Of a stretch of DNA of 64,000 nucleotides, positions 42,603 through 53,360 are shown piece after piece (positions within the stretch are counted from its first letter, which is position 1; the number at the start of each line of letters is the position of its first letter). The translations under genes were made by a program, and so were the position numbers. Origin of the DNA: Rhynchopus euleeides (lineage: Eukaryota > Euglenozoa > Diplonemea > Diplonemida > Diplonemidae); NCBI GenBank assembly GCA_963210315.1, contig OY723246.1:496001-560000 (forward strand), in the 5' to 3' direction. Under the pieces are notes generated by a model that was given only the letters and a program-made list of their open reading frames with translations, was not told the DNA's origin and did not search any database.

Positions 42603-45600
42603 GCCCCTCCCCCCCGATCTCCGTATATGATTTGACACACATCGGCACCTCTGCCAGTATGACGCATGGTGCGACAAAGGCAGTGGCGGAAATGCTTCCA
42701 GAATGCATTAGACTATGGTGTGGGTGGCGGCAGCGGTGGCGGCTTGCAGCAAGACATAGGTTTTGAATGATTCATGGTGTGTGTGTGTGTGTGTGCGTGT
42801 GGATGACAGGAGAGGCAGCATCCGAGTTCAATCGGGTGCCGGGCCTCCGCTAAAAAGAAAACCTGCGTGTCTGCAAATCTAAAAGGGGAGAGAAGAACCA
42901 GGGAGGCTATTTTATCCGTCGATCGTGAGAACGCGATTCCGAATAAATACCCCAACGGGTGTGCGTGTGTCGCATGCGCGCCTTCCCGGCGACCCCGAAT
43001 CCATTTTCCTCCCACTGAAAGGGACGGGTCTGCACAGGGAGGGGGTGCACAAAATAACTGAAACGCATCAGTTTTGTAACACAGAAGATGAAAATTGTGG
43101 TTTTTTTGTTCCTCCCACCACTCGTTGGTCGGGGGCTGCACAACGCGGTAGTGGGGGGGGCCCTTTAACTGTATTATGCTAGTCGGGGAAACCCCCCCTG
43201 CCACTGCGCGTGTGGTGCTGGGAAGAAAGGGCGAGCGCGTTCGCCAAACTCACCCAGGTGAGAATCGCAGGGCAGAGGGTGGGGGGGGCTGGCGTGCTGG
43301 GCAGCCCACCACCACACCTCTCGGAACAAGAGAAAGAGGGCACAGCGGCGGTGTGGAAGAAAGGGCCGCAGGCGCGGATGGAATGCGTGGGCTGCTGGCG
43401 AGACCACCTTCCGGGTTGCACCGGCACGGCCTATAGGATGTACGGAGAGGGCGTGGTCTACTTTTCGGGAGTTCAGGAACCCTCTGACCCTCTAACCCTC
43501 TGAAACCCCCCACCCCCACCAGTGCGTAGCGGAGGGGCAACCCCTCAGAGGAGCCCATACACCGGAGGCGATTGGTTTGAACGATTTTGGGTCTTTCAAG
43601 CTTCAGCAGCGCCCTCCTGTAGGAGGGGCTGTTCCAGGATATTTTGGCCGCACACATGTGTGTTTTGAACGGTGAACGATTGCATGACCCGTGCATCTCG
43701 CAGCCCCCCGGCGAGAGAGGCTGCTGTGGTGTTCCACACAAGGTATGGCAGGTTGAGAGGCCTTGCCAGATAGGATTGGCACGGTGTTGAAGAGAAGCTG
43801 GTGTGGCTTTTGGATTCTCGTCGTTATATGGTGCGGGCAGAGAGAGAGAGTCAATTCGTAGCATCCTTTCTATTCAGGGTAGGCAGCCAGCGACAACAAG
43901 GCTCGTGGGAGCACGGCCACCAACTAAGAAGAGGTCGGTTTGGGGAGTGCAGACACGCATCACAGCAGAACAGAAGCGACAACACGGGGGAATCAAGAGT
44001 AATCAAAATGCGAAAGTGAAAGCGAAAAAAAAAGGTACAAGAAGGTACGGGGGAAACAGGTGCGCACACTGCATGTGTCCTTTCGGTCCGGGTACCGAGA
44101 AAAATACAACAAGGGACCAAAAAAGAAGTAGCTCGCAAGGTGTGCCGTCCTGTGGGGTGGTGTCGAAGGCAAACCCCCACCAGCAGCAGTCCATTGCGTT
44201 GCCATGCCAGACAGCGTACTCCCTCCGGAGCACACTGAGCTTACAGCTGCAGCGCAAGGGTTGCGTGGTGTGGGTGTTGCACAGCCGTACGTGCATCACG
44301 GATTGCTTCCGCACATCAGCCTGGGATGGCTCGGCGGAGAGGCATACACGTTATATGTCTGAGGGCAAGTATTGCTGTGGATCACACAAGGAGGGAAAGC
44401 GACTTTAATTTTTCGCAAACATTTTTTGACGCGACCGGTTGGCCTTATGGATTGGGGGTCTTGGGCCAGATCTCAGAGGCAAAAAATCCACCCAGCAGGT
44501 CTTGCCTGAACGTTGCATCTAGTTCTTTTGGCAGCGCGGGATGCCCCCGCGTAAAATCTTTGTCGTCACAACGAAATGATCAACCCCACCCACACGGCCC
44601 CCACCACCACGCGACAACAGATAATCGGCGCTGGCCTGCGTGGCAACCATCAGGTCTGTAGAAGGGAATTCGGTGGTTCAGTAACCTGCAGAGGCTCAGG
44701 TCAACACGGTTTTACCCCACAAGCATGGTCGTAAAGGCGCCTGTGTGTGTGTCTCATTGTTGACTAATTGTTGTCAACGGGGTCCATTCCTCCAGCGGTC
44801 CCATTGCAAAAGCGTAGGTCGAGCGCGCATGAACGAAGGGGGGGGAGGAAAGACCCCCTCCGCTGAACGCTGCCACAAAACCTAAACCCTCGGGCAAGAT
44901 GGCGTCGCCCGAAAGACGACTAGGCAAGGGGGAGCTTGCCCGTGGCGATGCATTGCACAGTGCCCACCCCATGCTTTGTGAGGCGGGCACCATGCCACCC
45001 TGTGCCTGTGCGAAGCTCCCCCCAGCGCTGAAGTTAAATATGGGATCGAATGAATGACAGATGCCTCGCCGCGCATGTTTGGAGAGTGCGTTTGCGGCTC
45101 GGGGGGGCTCCATGCCGGAGCAGTGCAACCACAGACCACTGCCCAGCCTGTCAAAAACGAAGCCGGCCTTCCCCACTGCATGCACCGTCGAAGAATTGAA
45201 GAAGGCGCCAAAGCGAACAAAGAAGTAGAGCGAGGAGGCCATGCAGACGGCCCAGCCTGGTGGAGACGCATTGTGGAAAGGGAAAGGCGGCTTAATTAGG
45301 AGGCCCCGAGAGACCTTGTCTGTGCTGGAACCTGGTTCGACAGCGAAACCCCTGCGGCTTTGAAGAGTGCCCATGTATTATATTTCCCCTTTTGAACTGA
45401 CGCACGGCTGCCCAAACGAATCGACGTCGGGCGCACTGAGTGTTGCGTGGTATGAACGGCAAAAAAAAGGAACGGGGGGGGGGGGGGGCAAATATCCAAA
45501 AAAAGGCGTTCATCGAACCGCCCAGACTATCCCGCCACATACGCCTGGGTCCCTGCTGCGGTGCCCGTGACCTCTGAAAAGGGTTTACACTGACACCAAG

Positions 45601-46412
45601 GGCATCCCGCCTTGTTGGGTGAGCTCAAATTTTCAGGGGGGGGGGGGGAATACAATCACGCAACGGGGTGTACCGGTTATGGGAGGGGAGGTGGGTTCGG
45701 GAATGAATCGTTCGGTTTACGTTGGGGCCACACACGCACAAGAATGGAGCTTGTGTGATGCAGGCAATCCGGGGGGGAGATGGGGCACACGGGACAGGAC
45801 ATATCACGGGATAAAATATTTTCGCAGCCGGGCGTAACCTGCCTTGAATCCTCTGTGACTCCACGAGGGGACAGCAGGTGGGGGCGAGGGGGCGAGAGGG
45901 GGCACAATGTAGACGTGGTTGTTCCACGGTATAACATATCCACATGCGGCATGTGGCGGCAGCGGGGGGGTAGTGAAATAGAAGTAGAAGGAGGCGCAGG
46001 AATGATCACCCTTCATCACTCGTTATGCAGCAGGGGGGTGGGGGTGGGGAGAAGGAGAAGGAGAAAGAGGGGGGTGTGCGAAGAGTGGGCCAGCAGAGGG
46101 ACAGCCCACCCCTGCCATTTTGACAAATTTTCTCATCCACTCAAGGGGGGGGGGGGGGGGGGGAGGGTTAGGGTTGCGGTTTCCTGGCCTGGCGCTACCA
46201 CACACCACCCTCCTTAAAGAGGCGAAGTGAAGCGGGCGCTTATCACGGCAAAGCAAAGAAGATGCGCGTCATTTTTTTTCTGGCAAGGTGCGTTGTTTGT
46301 TTTGAACTGCAGGGAGGGGGGGAGGGGTAAGGGGACTGCAGGGGGGGTTGTGGGGAGCCCTCCAGCTGAGGTGTATAGGCTGTTTTGAATGAACTGATTC
46401 CATTGGGGGGGC
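42603..46412. other. No supported gene
   Basis: Two longer open frames were considered: 43803-44408 (+, 201 codons, with RCAHCMCPFG and GKYCCGSHKEGK Cys pairs) and 44754-45374 (-, 206 codons). Neither has a recognisable domain, a splice pattern or an upstream acceptor, and opposing frames are almost as open. G runs near 45475-45490, 45638 and 46146-46163. Confidence 0.45.
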
Positions 46413-46502
46413 CTCGCTACCCAGTCACAGCTCAGTCAGTCAGTGAGAGGAAGTGGGGCTGCTGCTCACTTTTTCCCACTCAGTCGGTCATCTGGTAGCG
46501 AG
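46413..46502. mobile_element. CTCGCTACC MITE, copy 2
   Basis: Same termini as copy 1, with CAGTCACAGCTCAGTCAGTC after the left end and CCACTCAGTCGG before the right. Confidence 0.7.
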
Positions 46503-47580
46503 GGCCCCCATTTGCACAATTTGGTTTGGCTGTGCTTTTTAGTAGCCCCTGATGAGATGGTAGGGGTGTTGTCTAGGGGCGCTGTCTCATGTTCTTCTTC
46601 TCACATTTTCTTTTTTTTGGCGTCGACAATCACAGGCACTGCGAGAAGCAGACCCGTTCTGTCCCATTGACGCCCCTTCCCCTACATAGCAGGGTAGGGG
46701 GCATGTTTTTGAACGATTTGAATACTCACATCAGAAGAGTCTAAGAATGGGGGAAAACAAAGTAAGGGTAAGGGGGAGTGAGGGGTGGCAGGCAAAAAGA
46801 GGAAAGAAAAGGCGTGGATGATCAAGGAAGGTTTTTTTTGTGGGATTTTTTTTCTCTTTGCACAATCGGCATGCATTGTATCCCGAAGTTTTGATGATGT
46901 GATAGGACAGACAAACTATTTTTTTCCGGAAAAAGAAAGAGGGGAAAAAAAACAAAAATAAATCGCTGAATTGTCGGGACCCGGCTAGCCGGTATGCCTT
47001 TTTTGCGAAGGGGGTGGGTGAGGGGTGGTGATTGGAAGGAGAAAGAACTGATCTCAACACACTCCGAACCGATCCAAAGACGAGCATAGTGCCCGGAGTA
47101 GTTCTTTTTTGCTTGGCATCGACGACCACAGTCCTGACGACACCGCTTATTTTCAAGGGATGCAGTGCAACACACCCTTTTTGATGAGAGGTGATCCTAT
47201 ACATGTGCACGCCTGTGGTGCGTGGCAGCTCAGCTGCCAGCAGGTTCTACTTGCGCTTCGATATTCGCCAATATTCGTTGATTTCGACTTCAGGGAAAGC
47301 AAACACAGCTCCGGCTTGGCCTGCTGGCGACGAACTCCCCGTAGGTTCAGGCATGTGGTGTCCTTTCCCCGCGCCGGACTGGGATGGGCTGCAGAGCTGC
47401 TGCGCGACATTGTTAGAGAAGACAACTCTCCGCGGCCCAAAGTGACGGGGGTTGTGTGACGGCGGTCCAGCCAGAAAGGCTTGGGGCGGGGGGCGGGGGG
47501 GGGACGGATAAGACCTCAAACAATCCCAACGGACAAAAAAAAACAAGACACCAACGACCGGCCATGATTCTGGCGTTTTA
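46503..47580. other. No supported gene
   Basis: An open frame at 47109-47459 (+, 116 codons) has non-repetitive composition but no domain. I see nothing else. Confidence 0.4.
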
Positions 47581-48131
47581 CCTGAGCGGGACCCTGGTCC
47601 ACTCAGGAAAAAAATATACACTAGGCATTCACCGCGCGCATTCGGGCTGCGGGAAAACCCCCCCAGCGGGACACTGGTCCACTGAAGCGAGAGTGTGTTG
47701 TTATATCCGTCTGTACGTTTGGCACCAGACTGCACCTCAGCGGGACGTTGGTCCACTGAGGCGAGAGTGCGTTGGGTATCTCTGTCCATACGTTTGGTGC
47801 CGGGCTGCACCTCAGCGGGACGTTGGTCCACTGAGGCGAGTGTATGTTGTGACCCCTGCCGTCGGGCTGCGGGAAAACTTCAGCGGGACGTTGGTCCACT
47901 GAAGCAAGTGTTTATTGGCATGTCCGTCCGCACGGTTGGCATCGGGCTGCACCCCAGCGGGACATTGGTCCACTGAAGCGAGAGTACGTTGTTCACTGCC
48001 CATATGTTTGGCGTCGGGCTGCGCCTCAGCGGGACGTTGGTCCACTGAAGCGAGAGTGTCCGGTATCAATACATCAATACATACGTTTGGCCATACAGCA
48101 GGGTATCAACGGGACATCTGGTCCGCTGAAT
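47581..48131. repeat. Tandem array of eight covarying hairpins
   Basis: A 27-nt motif of the form (stem)CGGGAC-NNNN-GTCCA(stem) starts at 47581, 47661, 47735, 47810, 47878, 47952, 48024 and 48105, 68-81 nt apart. The outer stem varies with compensation: CCTGAG/CTCAGG, CCTCAG/CTGAGG, CTTCAG/CTGAAG. Linkers are related to each other (GTACGTTTGGC, CGGGCTGCA). Unit lengths are not multiples of three, so this is not a protein repeat. Function unknown. Confidence 0.8.
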
Positions 48132-50039
48132 CTACAAAAGACAGACAAGCGTCGGCCTGCAGGAGAAAAGGTGTTCGGGCTGCTCCAAAAGGCAAGCCGC
48201 GTTTTCACCATTCCATGCATTCTCTGCGTGACCCGGCACACAAAAAATCGCCTCTCAACTCGCCTCGCCCGTCTGCCGCGCGCCGTTCTTACAACGCGAC
48301 CCGTGCTGGCCGTTTTGACTTTTGTTTTGTGACTTTGTTTTGGTTTGGTTTGGTTTCCACTTCAACAGCCATGAATCGTGGGGCTTGGGAGAGAGCACGT
48401 TAGGCTTCTGGGGCGGGGGGCGGGGGGTAGTGAAGTAGAGGGAATCACAAGGATGGGGCAGGGGTTCAAGGCGATGCCTCGTTCTGCTCGCAGACTGCAA
48501 GAGAGAGGACATGGCGCCCATTTCTCGATCTTGCGATGGCTGGAGCTTCCGGTGAGCAGCACGTTGAGCCAGAGAGAGAGAGAGATGTGGGGAGTCCAAG
48601 GCAAAATAAGGAGAGAAAAAGGCAATAAAAATCAACAAAATATCTCACGCCCGGCATGCACTTGGGTTTTCATCTGACCGCTGGGAGAGCAGACGAAATC
48701 AGACCAGATCAGACAACTGAACTGGCCTGCCTGAATCTACTAGGAATGAATGACCATTGCGCGAGTGGTATCAGGCACAGTCCCCTAGCGTGCAAAACAG
48801 GAGCCAAATTGGGACAAACGGAAAAAACGTTTGCCGCTGAGGAAGTAGGAAATGTAGAGATTCCAGTTGTTTTATCCCCCGGGCACACCGGTGTGAATGT
48901 GCTTGTGGTAGTCCGGTGATTGCTCAGACCCTTGAGGCTTTCTCAGAAAGCTTTCAAAGTTGTGACGTAAGGGGGATGGGGTCAGATTGATCTGGGAGGG
49001 CCGTGATACAGAGGGTGAGGAGGAGGAGAAGGAAGGGGTGTGTGTGTGTGTGTGAACAACCTTTCACGGAGATAATCACACTTAAATACACGAGGAGGTG
49101 CAGGTGGGGGAGGGGGGGTGAAATAGGGGAGGAGCGGTGATTATGCAGAGAACAGCAGGGACTATCGCTCTGTGTTAAACAATGCCAAGGCACCACCTCC
49201 TCCCCCATAAACGCGCAAAAAAAACGGGAAGAGGATAAGGGGGGTGGTGGTGGTGGTAAAAAAAACATCGAAACTGAGGGATGTATGGGGGAGGAGGACG
49301 AGAGGCAAAAAAAAATTGAAGGACAAGGAGGGCAAGGGGGGAGGAGGAGAAGTGGGGTGGGGTGGTGGGGGTGCGTGGGGAAGTGAAGTAGAAGCAGAAG
49401 AGTTAAGAAAAGGAAGCGCAGGGTTGACCTCTCCATTCACACGTTGTGATTGTGGGGGGGGGGGGGGGGGTGGGGCAGGGGAAGTGGTGCCTTGGCACCG
49501 TTGACGGGTGGGGAGGGCGTGCTTGCCCGCAAAGCAACGCACCCTCGGAGCCTTTTGCTTGTGGTGGGCTGTCTTAATCTCAACATTTTTTTGAACCAAT
49601 TTACTGTTTGGCTGCGTGCTCTGAGCAACCCCACCCCCTCCCCGATGAGAGGGGGGGGGGGGAATCCTGTTTCGGGTCTTTGTTGCCCAAAAGCGTTGCT
49701 CGTCATCTGTACTTTTCGGTTGATTCCTGACACGACGTTCTGGAGCGGCAAAAAAAAAGAACACGCGGGAAGGGCACGCACATACGCGGAGGGGATGGGG
49801 GACGGTGGTAATGTGGGGTCGCAATTGAGAGACGGGGTCGGGGTGGGGGAGAGGGGGTGTGGGGGGTGGGGCACGACCGCACCCTTCCTGAAGGGGGGGG
49901 GGGGCAGGAATTTTTGGGAACGATCGCTTGAACCCCCCCACCCCTTTGCCCCCCCCCCCCCCACGCGAACCTTGGATGGGGCACGAAAGTGTCGTTTCAG
50001 TTCTGCCACCCTTCGTCTACAGGTGATAGTTCGTTTGAT
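48132..50039. other. No supported gene
   Basis: Mixed simple sequence with GT (49038-49054), G and C runs (49453-49470, 49890, 49945-49962). An open frame at 48656-48919 (+, 87 codons) is not supported by any motif. Confidence 0.45.
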
Positions 50040-50155
50040 GGGTTGACGCTTCCACACACATAACCCTCTTGCCTTGATGAAGGAGGTAGTATGCAGATCA
50101 CGGTTGGCAGAGCTGCGTAACACTTTCTGCGCGTAAAGTCGTGTGCGTAGTAAAT
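50040..50155 (+). repeat. Dispersed repeat family 1, copy 5
   Basis: GGTTGACGCTTCCACACAC, CTTGATGAAGGAGG, GTATGCAGATCACGGTTGG, CACTTTCTGCGCG. Confidence 0.6.
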
Positions 50156-50212
50156 TATACGTGGCTTGTTTCGTTGGTCATTCTTGAAAATCGTACTCCT
50201 TTCGCTTTATTA

Positions 50213-50400
50213 CAGACACCCTGTCCAGCAACTGTGGGAGAACAGTTCCGGACTACTTTTTGTTGAGCGCACACTTGCTGCCTCAAGGCTGTGTTGAGGC
50301 CCTGTGAAGTGGCATGAAGGTGCTAATCCAAAAGCTTCAGTCGTACGATTTCCTTCGTTACTTCGCGACTTCGCTACGCTTCGTCGCTCGTAACTAGTAA
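50213..50400 (+). repeat. Dispersed repeat family 2, copy 2
   Basis: Matches 1050-1205 with an added ATGAAGGTGCTAATCC segment and a fuller tail with TTCGCTACGCTTCGTCGC. The same tail recurs near 38637-38665. Confidence 0.65.
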
Positions 50401-50977
50401 AAACTAAAAAGGCTGTGTGTACCTGCCCACCGGAAACGGGTCGCGCTGAATGGGCCCAGCAACACCGACACTGTGCACGAATAGTGGGGAGGGTCAGGTA
50501 TGTGGTTTGATTTTATTAAAAACACCCACACACCAGACGCCGATCCCGCGAAAGGACAAGGGGGTCACGTGCGAGTGTGATCCTTGAGCATGAGCCCACA
50601 GCAGACATGCACCATGAATGCCCACGGGTGCACCTAAGCTGTGAGGGCTGCTCATATTTCGGCACTTCAGAGCGAAGGCCACCAGTGCCAGATCAATCAA
50701 ATGAATCGAGGCCCATATCCAGACAACGTTGTGCCCTGGAGCAGAGACCCTGAATGGATACTATTTTGAACGAAAATATAGCCGTTCCTTTTTAGCAGCC
50801 CTCTGTGTGAGAGGGCCGCGGTTTATCGGTGTCTTCTGTCCGCCGACTTCACACACCACACAGACACGGCGAGATACCGAACATGCTTAATCCACGGTAC
50901 GGAACATGCTATATCACACTCTCTGAAACTAGATCGAAGCACAGTTTGCCTTCCCCCCCCCCCCCTGGGGTTCTCAG
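50401..50977. other. No supported gene
   Basis: Short frames only. A C run at 50952-50965 immediately precedes CACGG element C. Confidence 0.5.
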
Positions 50978-51492
50978 CACGGTGGGATCTTGTAAATTTT
51001 ACATGTATAACTACAAGTATATACATGTATTATACATGTATAATACTTGCATGTCAACTATTATACATGTATAATACATGTATATGCCTGAAATATACAT
51101 GTAAAATACATGTATATCAAGTAAAAATACATGTATAATACTTGCATGTCAACTATTATACATGTATCTTTACTTGATATACATGTATTTTACATGTATA
51201 TTTCATGCATTTACATGTATTTTACATGTATAATACTTGTCATGCAAGTATTATACATGTAAAATACTTGCATGACAAGTAAAATACTTGCATGCAAGTA
51301 AAATACATGTATTTTACTTGCATGCAAGTATTTTACTTGTCATGCAAGTATTATACATGTATTTTACTTGTCATGCAAGTATTTTACATGTATAATACTT
51401 GCATGACAAGTATTATACATGTAAAATACATGTAAATGCATGAAATATACATGTAAAATACATGTAAATCAAGTAAAGATACATGTATAATA

Positions 51493-51837
51493 CCGTATAC
51501 GTAAATATTTTGGAACGTAAATATTATGGAACGTAAATATTATGGAACGTAAATATTTTGGAACGCTGGTGGGTTGGCGTTCCAGATTTTTTTCGTTCCA
51601 TAATATTTACAGGGCTTTCTGCGACTCGGGGACTTGGACCAGGTGATCGGACGGCATACAGAGTCCCTGACGGGACCTACTCGTGCACTTTTCGCGCGAT
51701 TCCTGACGCAAGCCGTCCTCACCACCGAGTCCCCAACTGGCCCTGTAAATATTATGGAACGTAAATATTATGGAACGGACCGGCCAAAAATGGGCCCGTT
51801 CCATAATATTTACGTTCCATAATATTTACGTATACGG
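51493..51837 (-). mobile_element. CCGTATACG MITE, copy 5 (345 bp)
   Basis: Inverted orientation, TA on each side, four right-end iterons. Confidence 0.85.
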
Positions 51838-51880
51838 TAGTTGACATGCAAGTATTATACATGTATTTTTACTTGATATA

Positions 51881-52223
51881 CCGTATACGTAAATATTATG
51901 GAACGTAAATATTATGGAACGGGCCCATTTTTGCCCGGTCCGTTCCATAATATTTACGTTCCAAAATATTTACAGGGCCAGTTGGGGACTCGGTGGTGAG
52001 GATGGCTTGGCTCAGGAATCGCGCGAAAAGTGCACGAGTAGGTCCCGTCAGGGACTCTGTATGCCGTCCGATCACCTGGTCCAAGTCCCCGAGTCGCAGA
52101 AAGCCCTGTAAATATTATGGAACGAAAAAAATCTGGAACGCCAACCCACCAGCGTTCCAAAATATTTACGTTCCATAATATTTACGTTCCATAATATTTA
52201 CGTTCCAAAATATTTACGTATAC
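51881..52223 (+). mobile_element. CCGTATACG MITE, copy 6 (interrupted)
   Basis: The most diverged copy (for example GATGGCTTGGCTC in place of GACGGCTTGCGTC). Its last bases (GG, then flanking TA) lie at 53221-53224, after the 992-bp insertion. Confidence 0.85.
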
Positions 52224-53215
52224 TGGTGCCCCTGATTTACCCCTTTTTCACTACGCACAAACTACGCAATCTGGGGGGGGGGTCTCGCTTTTTGGTCCCC
52301 CCCCAGTTTTTTTTGGTCCCCCTTTCTGTGTGGCTACTGAGACAGGACTGGAGGCACTGCGCTGACCGAGCAAAAAATTATTGCCAGAACTCACTATACA
52401 CCGTACGAAAGAACGCACGACATGTGGGGCGGGACTCCAGAAACACCTGGGCAAGGTTGCCCCATGCCCAGAAACACCTGAGAAGGAAGTGAGTTCCAGG
52501 AGCCGCGTAGAACACCCTCGAGATTGTGAATGATGATACGATCACAGCCTTCAGGGCGATGCGAGGTGCCACCCTGAAGGTGGCCCTTGACATCAAGGAG
52601 AGCGTCGGCCGAGGGGTCGACGAAAAGCTGAAGAAGGCGCTACTGGCACTGGATCCCGCGGGGTATACGGAGGTCACCGCCACACAGGCAACCTCCGCTG
52701 ACAACGTCCAGGAGACGTTATCCGAGGGGATCACAACGGCACTAGAGATCTGTGTCACGGGATCCAGGCGCCCACTCTCCCTCGACGGTCTGGGGATTGT
52801 TGTTGGGTATGGTGTCGTTTCCTGCAGCTGCAAAAAAGCGTAGCAACTGTGCTTCCTTCTTCCTTAATGATGCGTTGACGCTTCCACCCGGAGGAGCTGA
52901 AGCAGGCACCGCTTAATGATGCGTTGATGCTTCCACCCGACGAGCTGAAGCAGGCACCGCGCCAAAGGGCACCCCCAAAGAGACCTGCAAAGACTGCGTC
53001 GAAACCCGCACCGAAGGCTGCCAGCGCTGCAGCACCTGAAGAACCTGCAGCACCTGAAGCGCCTGCACCCTCACTGACCCCGGAACAGCAAGAACTCCTT
53101 GAGTTTGGGGTCCCGGCATAGAGACAGAGAATGGCTGAGTAAATCAAAAAATGAGACCCCCCCCCCCTTTTCACTACGCACAAACTACGCAATATGGGGT
53201 CGTCAGGGGCACCAT
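52224..53215 (+). mobile_element. 992-bp TGGTGCC transposon, copy 2
   Basis: Inserted in MITE copy 6 with a 5-bp duplication TATAC (52219-52223, 53216-53220). Termini TGGTGCCCCTGA/TCAGGGGCACCA. Inside are a 47-bp imperfect tandem repeat containing GATGCGTTGACGCTTCCAC (52868-52925) and two open frames also present in copy 1. No transposase; presumably moved by another element. Confidence 0.85.
52526..52843 (+). CDS. Open frame inside the 992-bp element (105 aa), second copy
   Basis: Same frame as 31214-31531, differing by A/T or M/L-type single changes (RAMRG for RALRG). Starts with GTG only; function unknown. Confidence 0.3.
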   Translation: MNDDTITAFRAMRGATLKVALDIKESVGRGVDEKLKKALLALDPAGYTEVTATQATSADNVQETLSEGITTALEICVTGSRRPLSLDGLGIVVGYGVVSCSCKKA

Positions 53216-53360
53216 ATACGGTACATGTATTTTACATGTATATTTCAGGCATATACATGTATTATACATGTATAATAGTTGACATGCAAGTATTATACAT
53301 GTATAATACATGTATATACTTGTAGTTATACATGTAAAATTTACAAGATCCCACCGTGAG

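Larger units (their letters stand above)
50978..53358. mobile_element. CACGG palindromic element C with three levels of nesting
   Basis: Same ends as A and B; AG duplicated at 50976-50977 and 53359-53360. Contains MITE copy 5 and MITE copy 6, the latter interrupted near its last bases by the 992-bp TGGTGCC element. Confidence 0.8.

Noticed and set aside
43803-44408. 201-codon plus-strand frame with Cys pairs
   Set aside because: Cys spacing fits no known finger, composition varies along the frame, and no start or splice context supports it.
44754-45374. 206-codon minus-strand frame as a gene
   Set aside because: The plus strand is nearly as open, there is no domain, splice site or upstream acceptor; left as unsupported.
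47581-48131. Repeat-spacer layout resembling a CRISPR array
   Set aside because: The 'spacers' are related to each other, repeats vary in step on both stem sides, no cas genes are present, and the context is eukaryotic.
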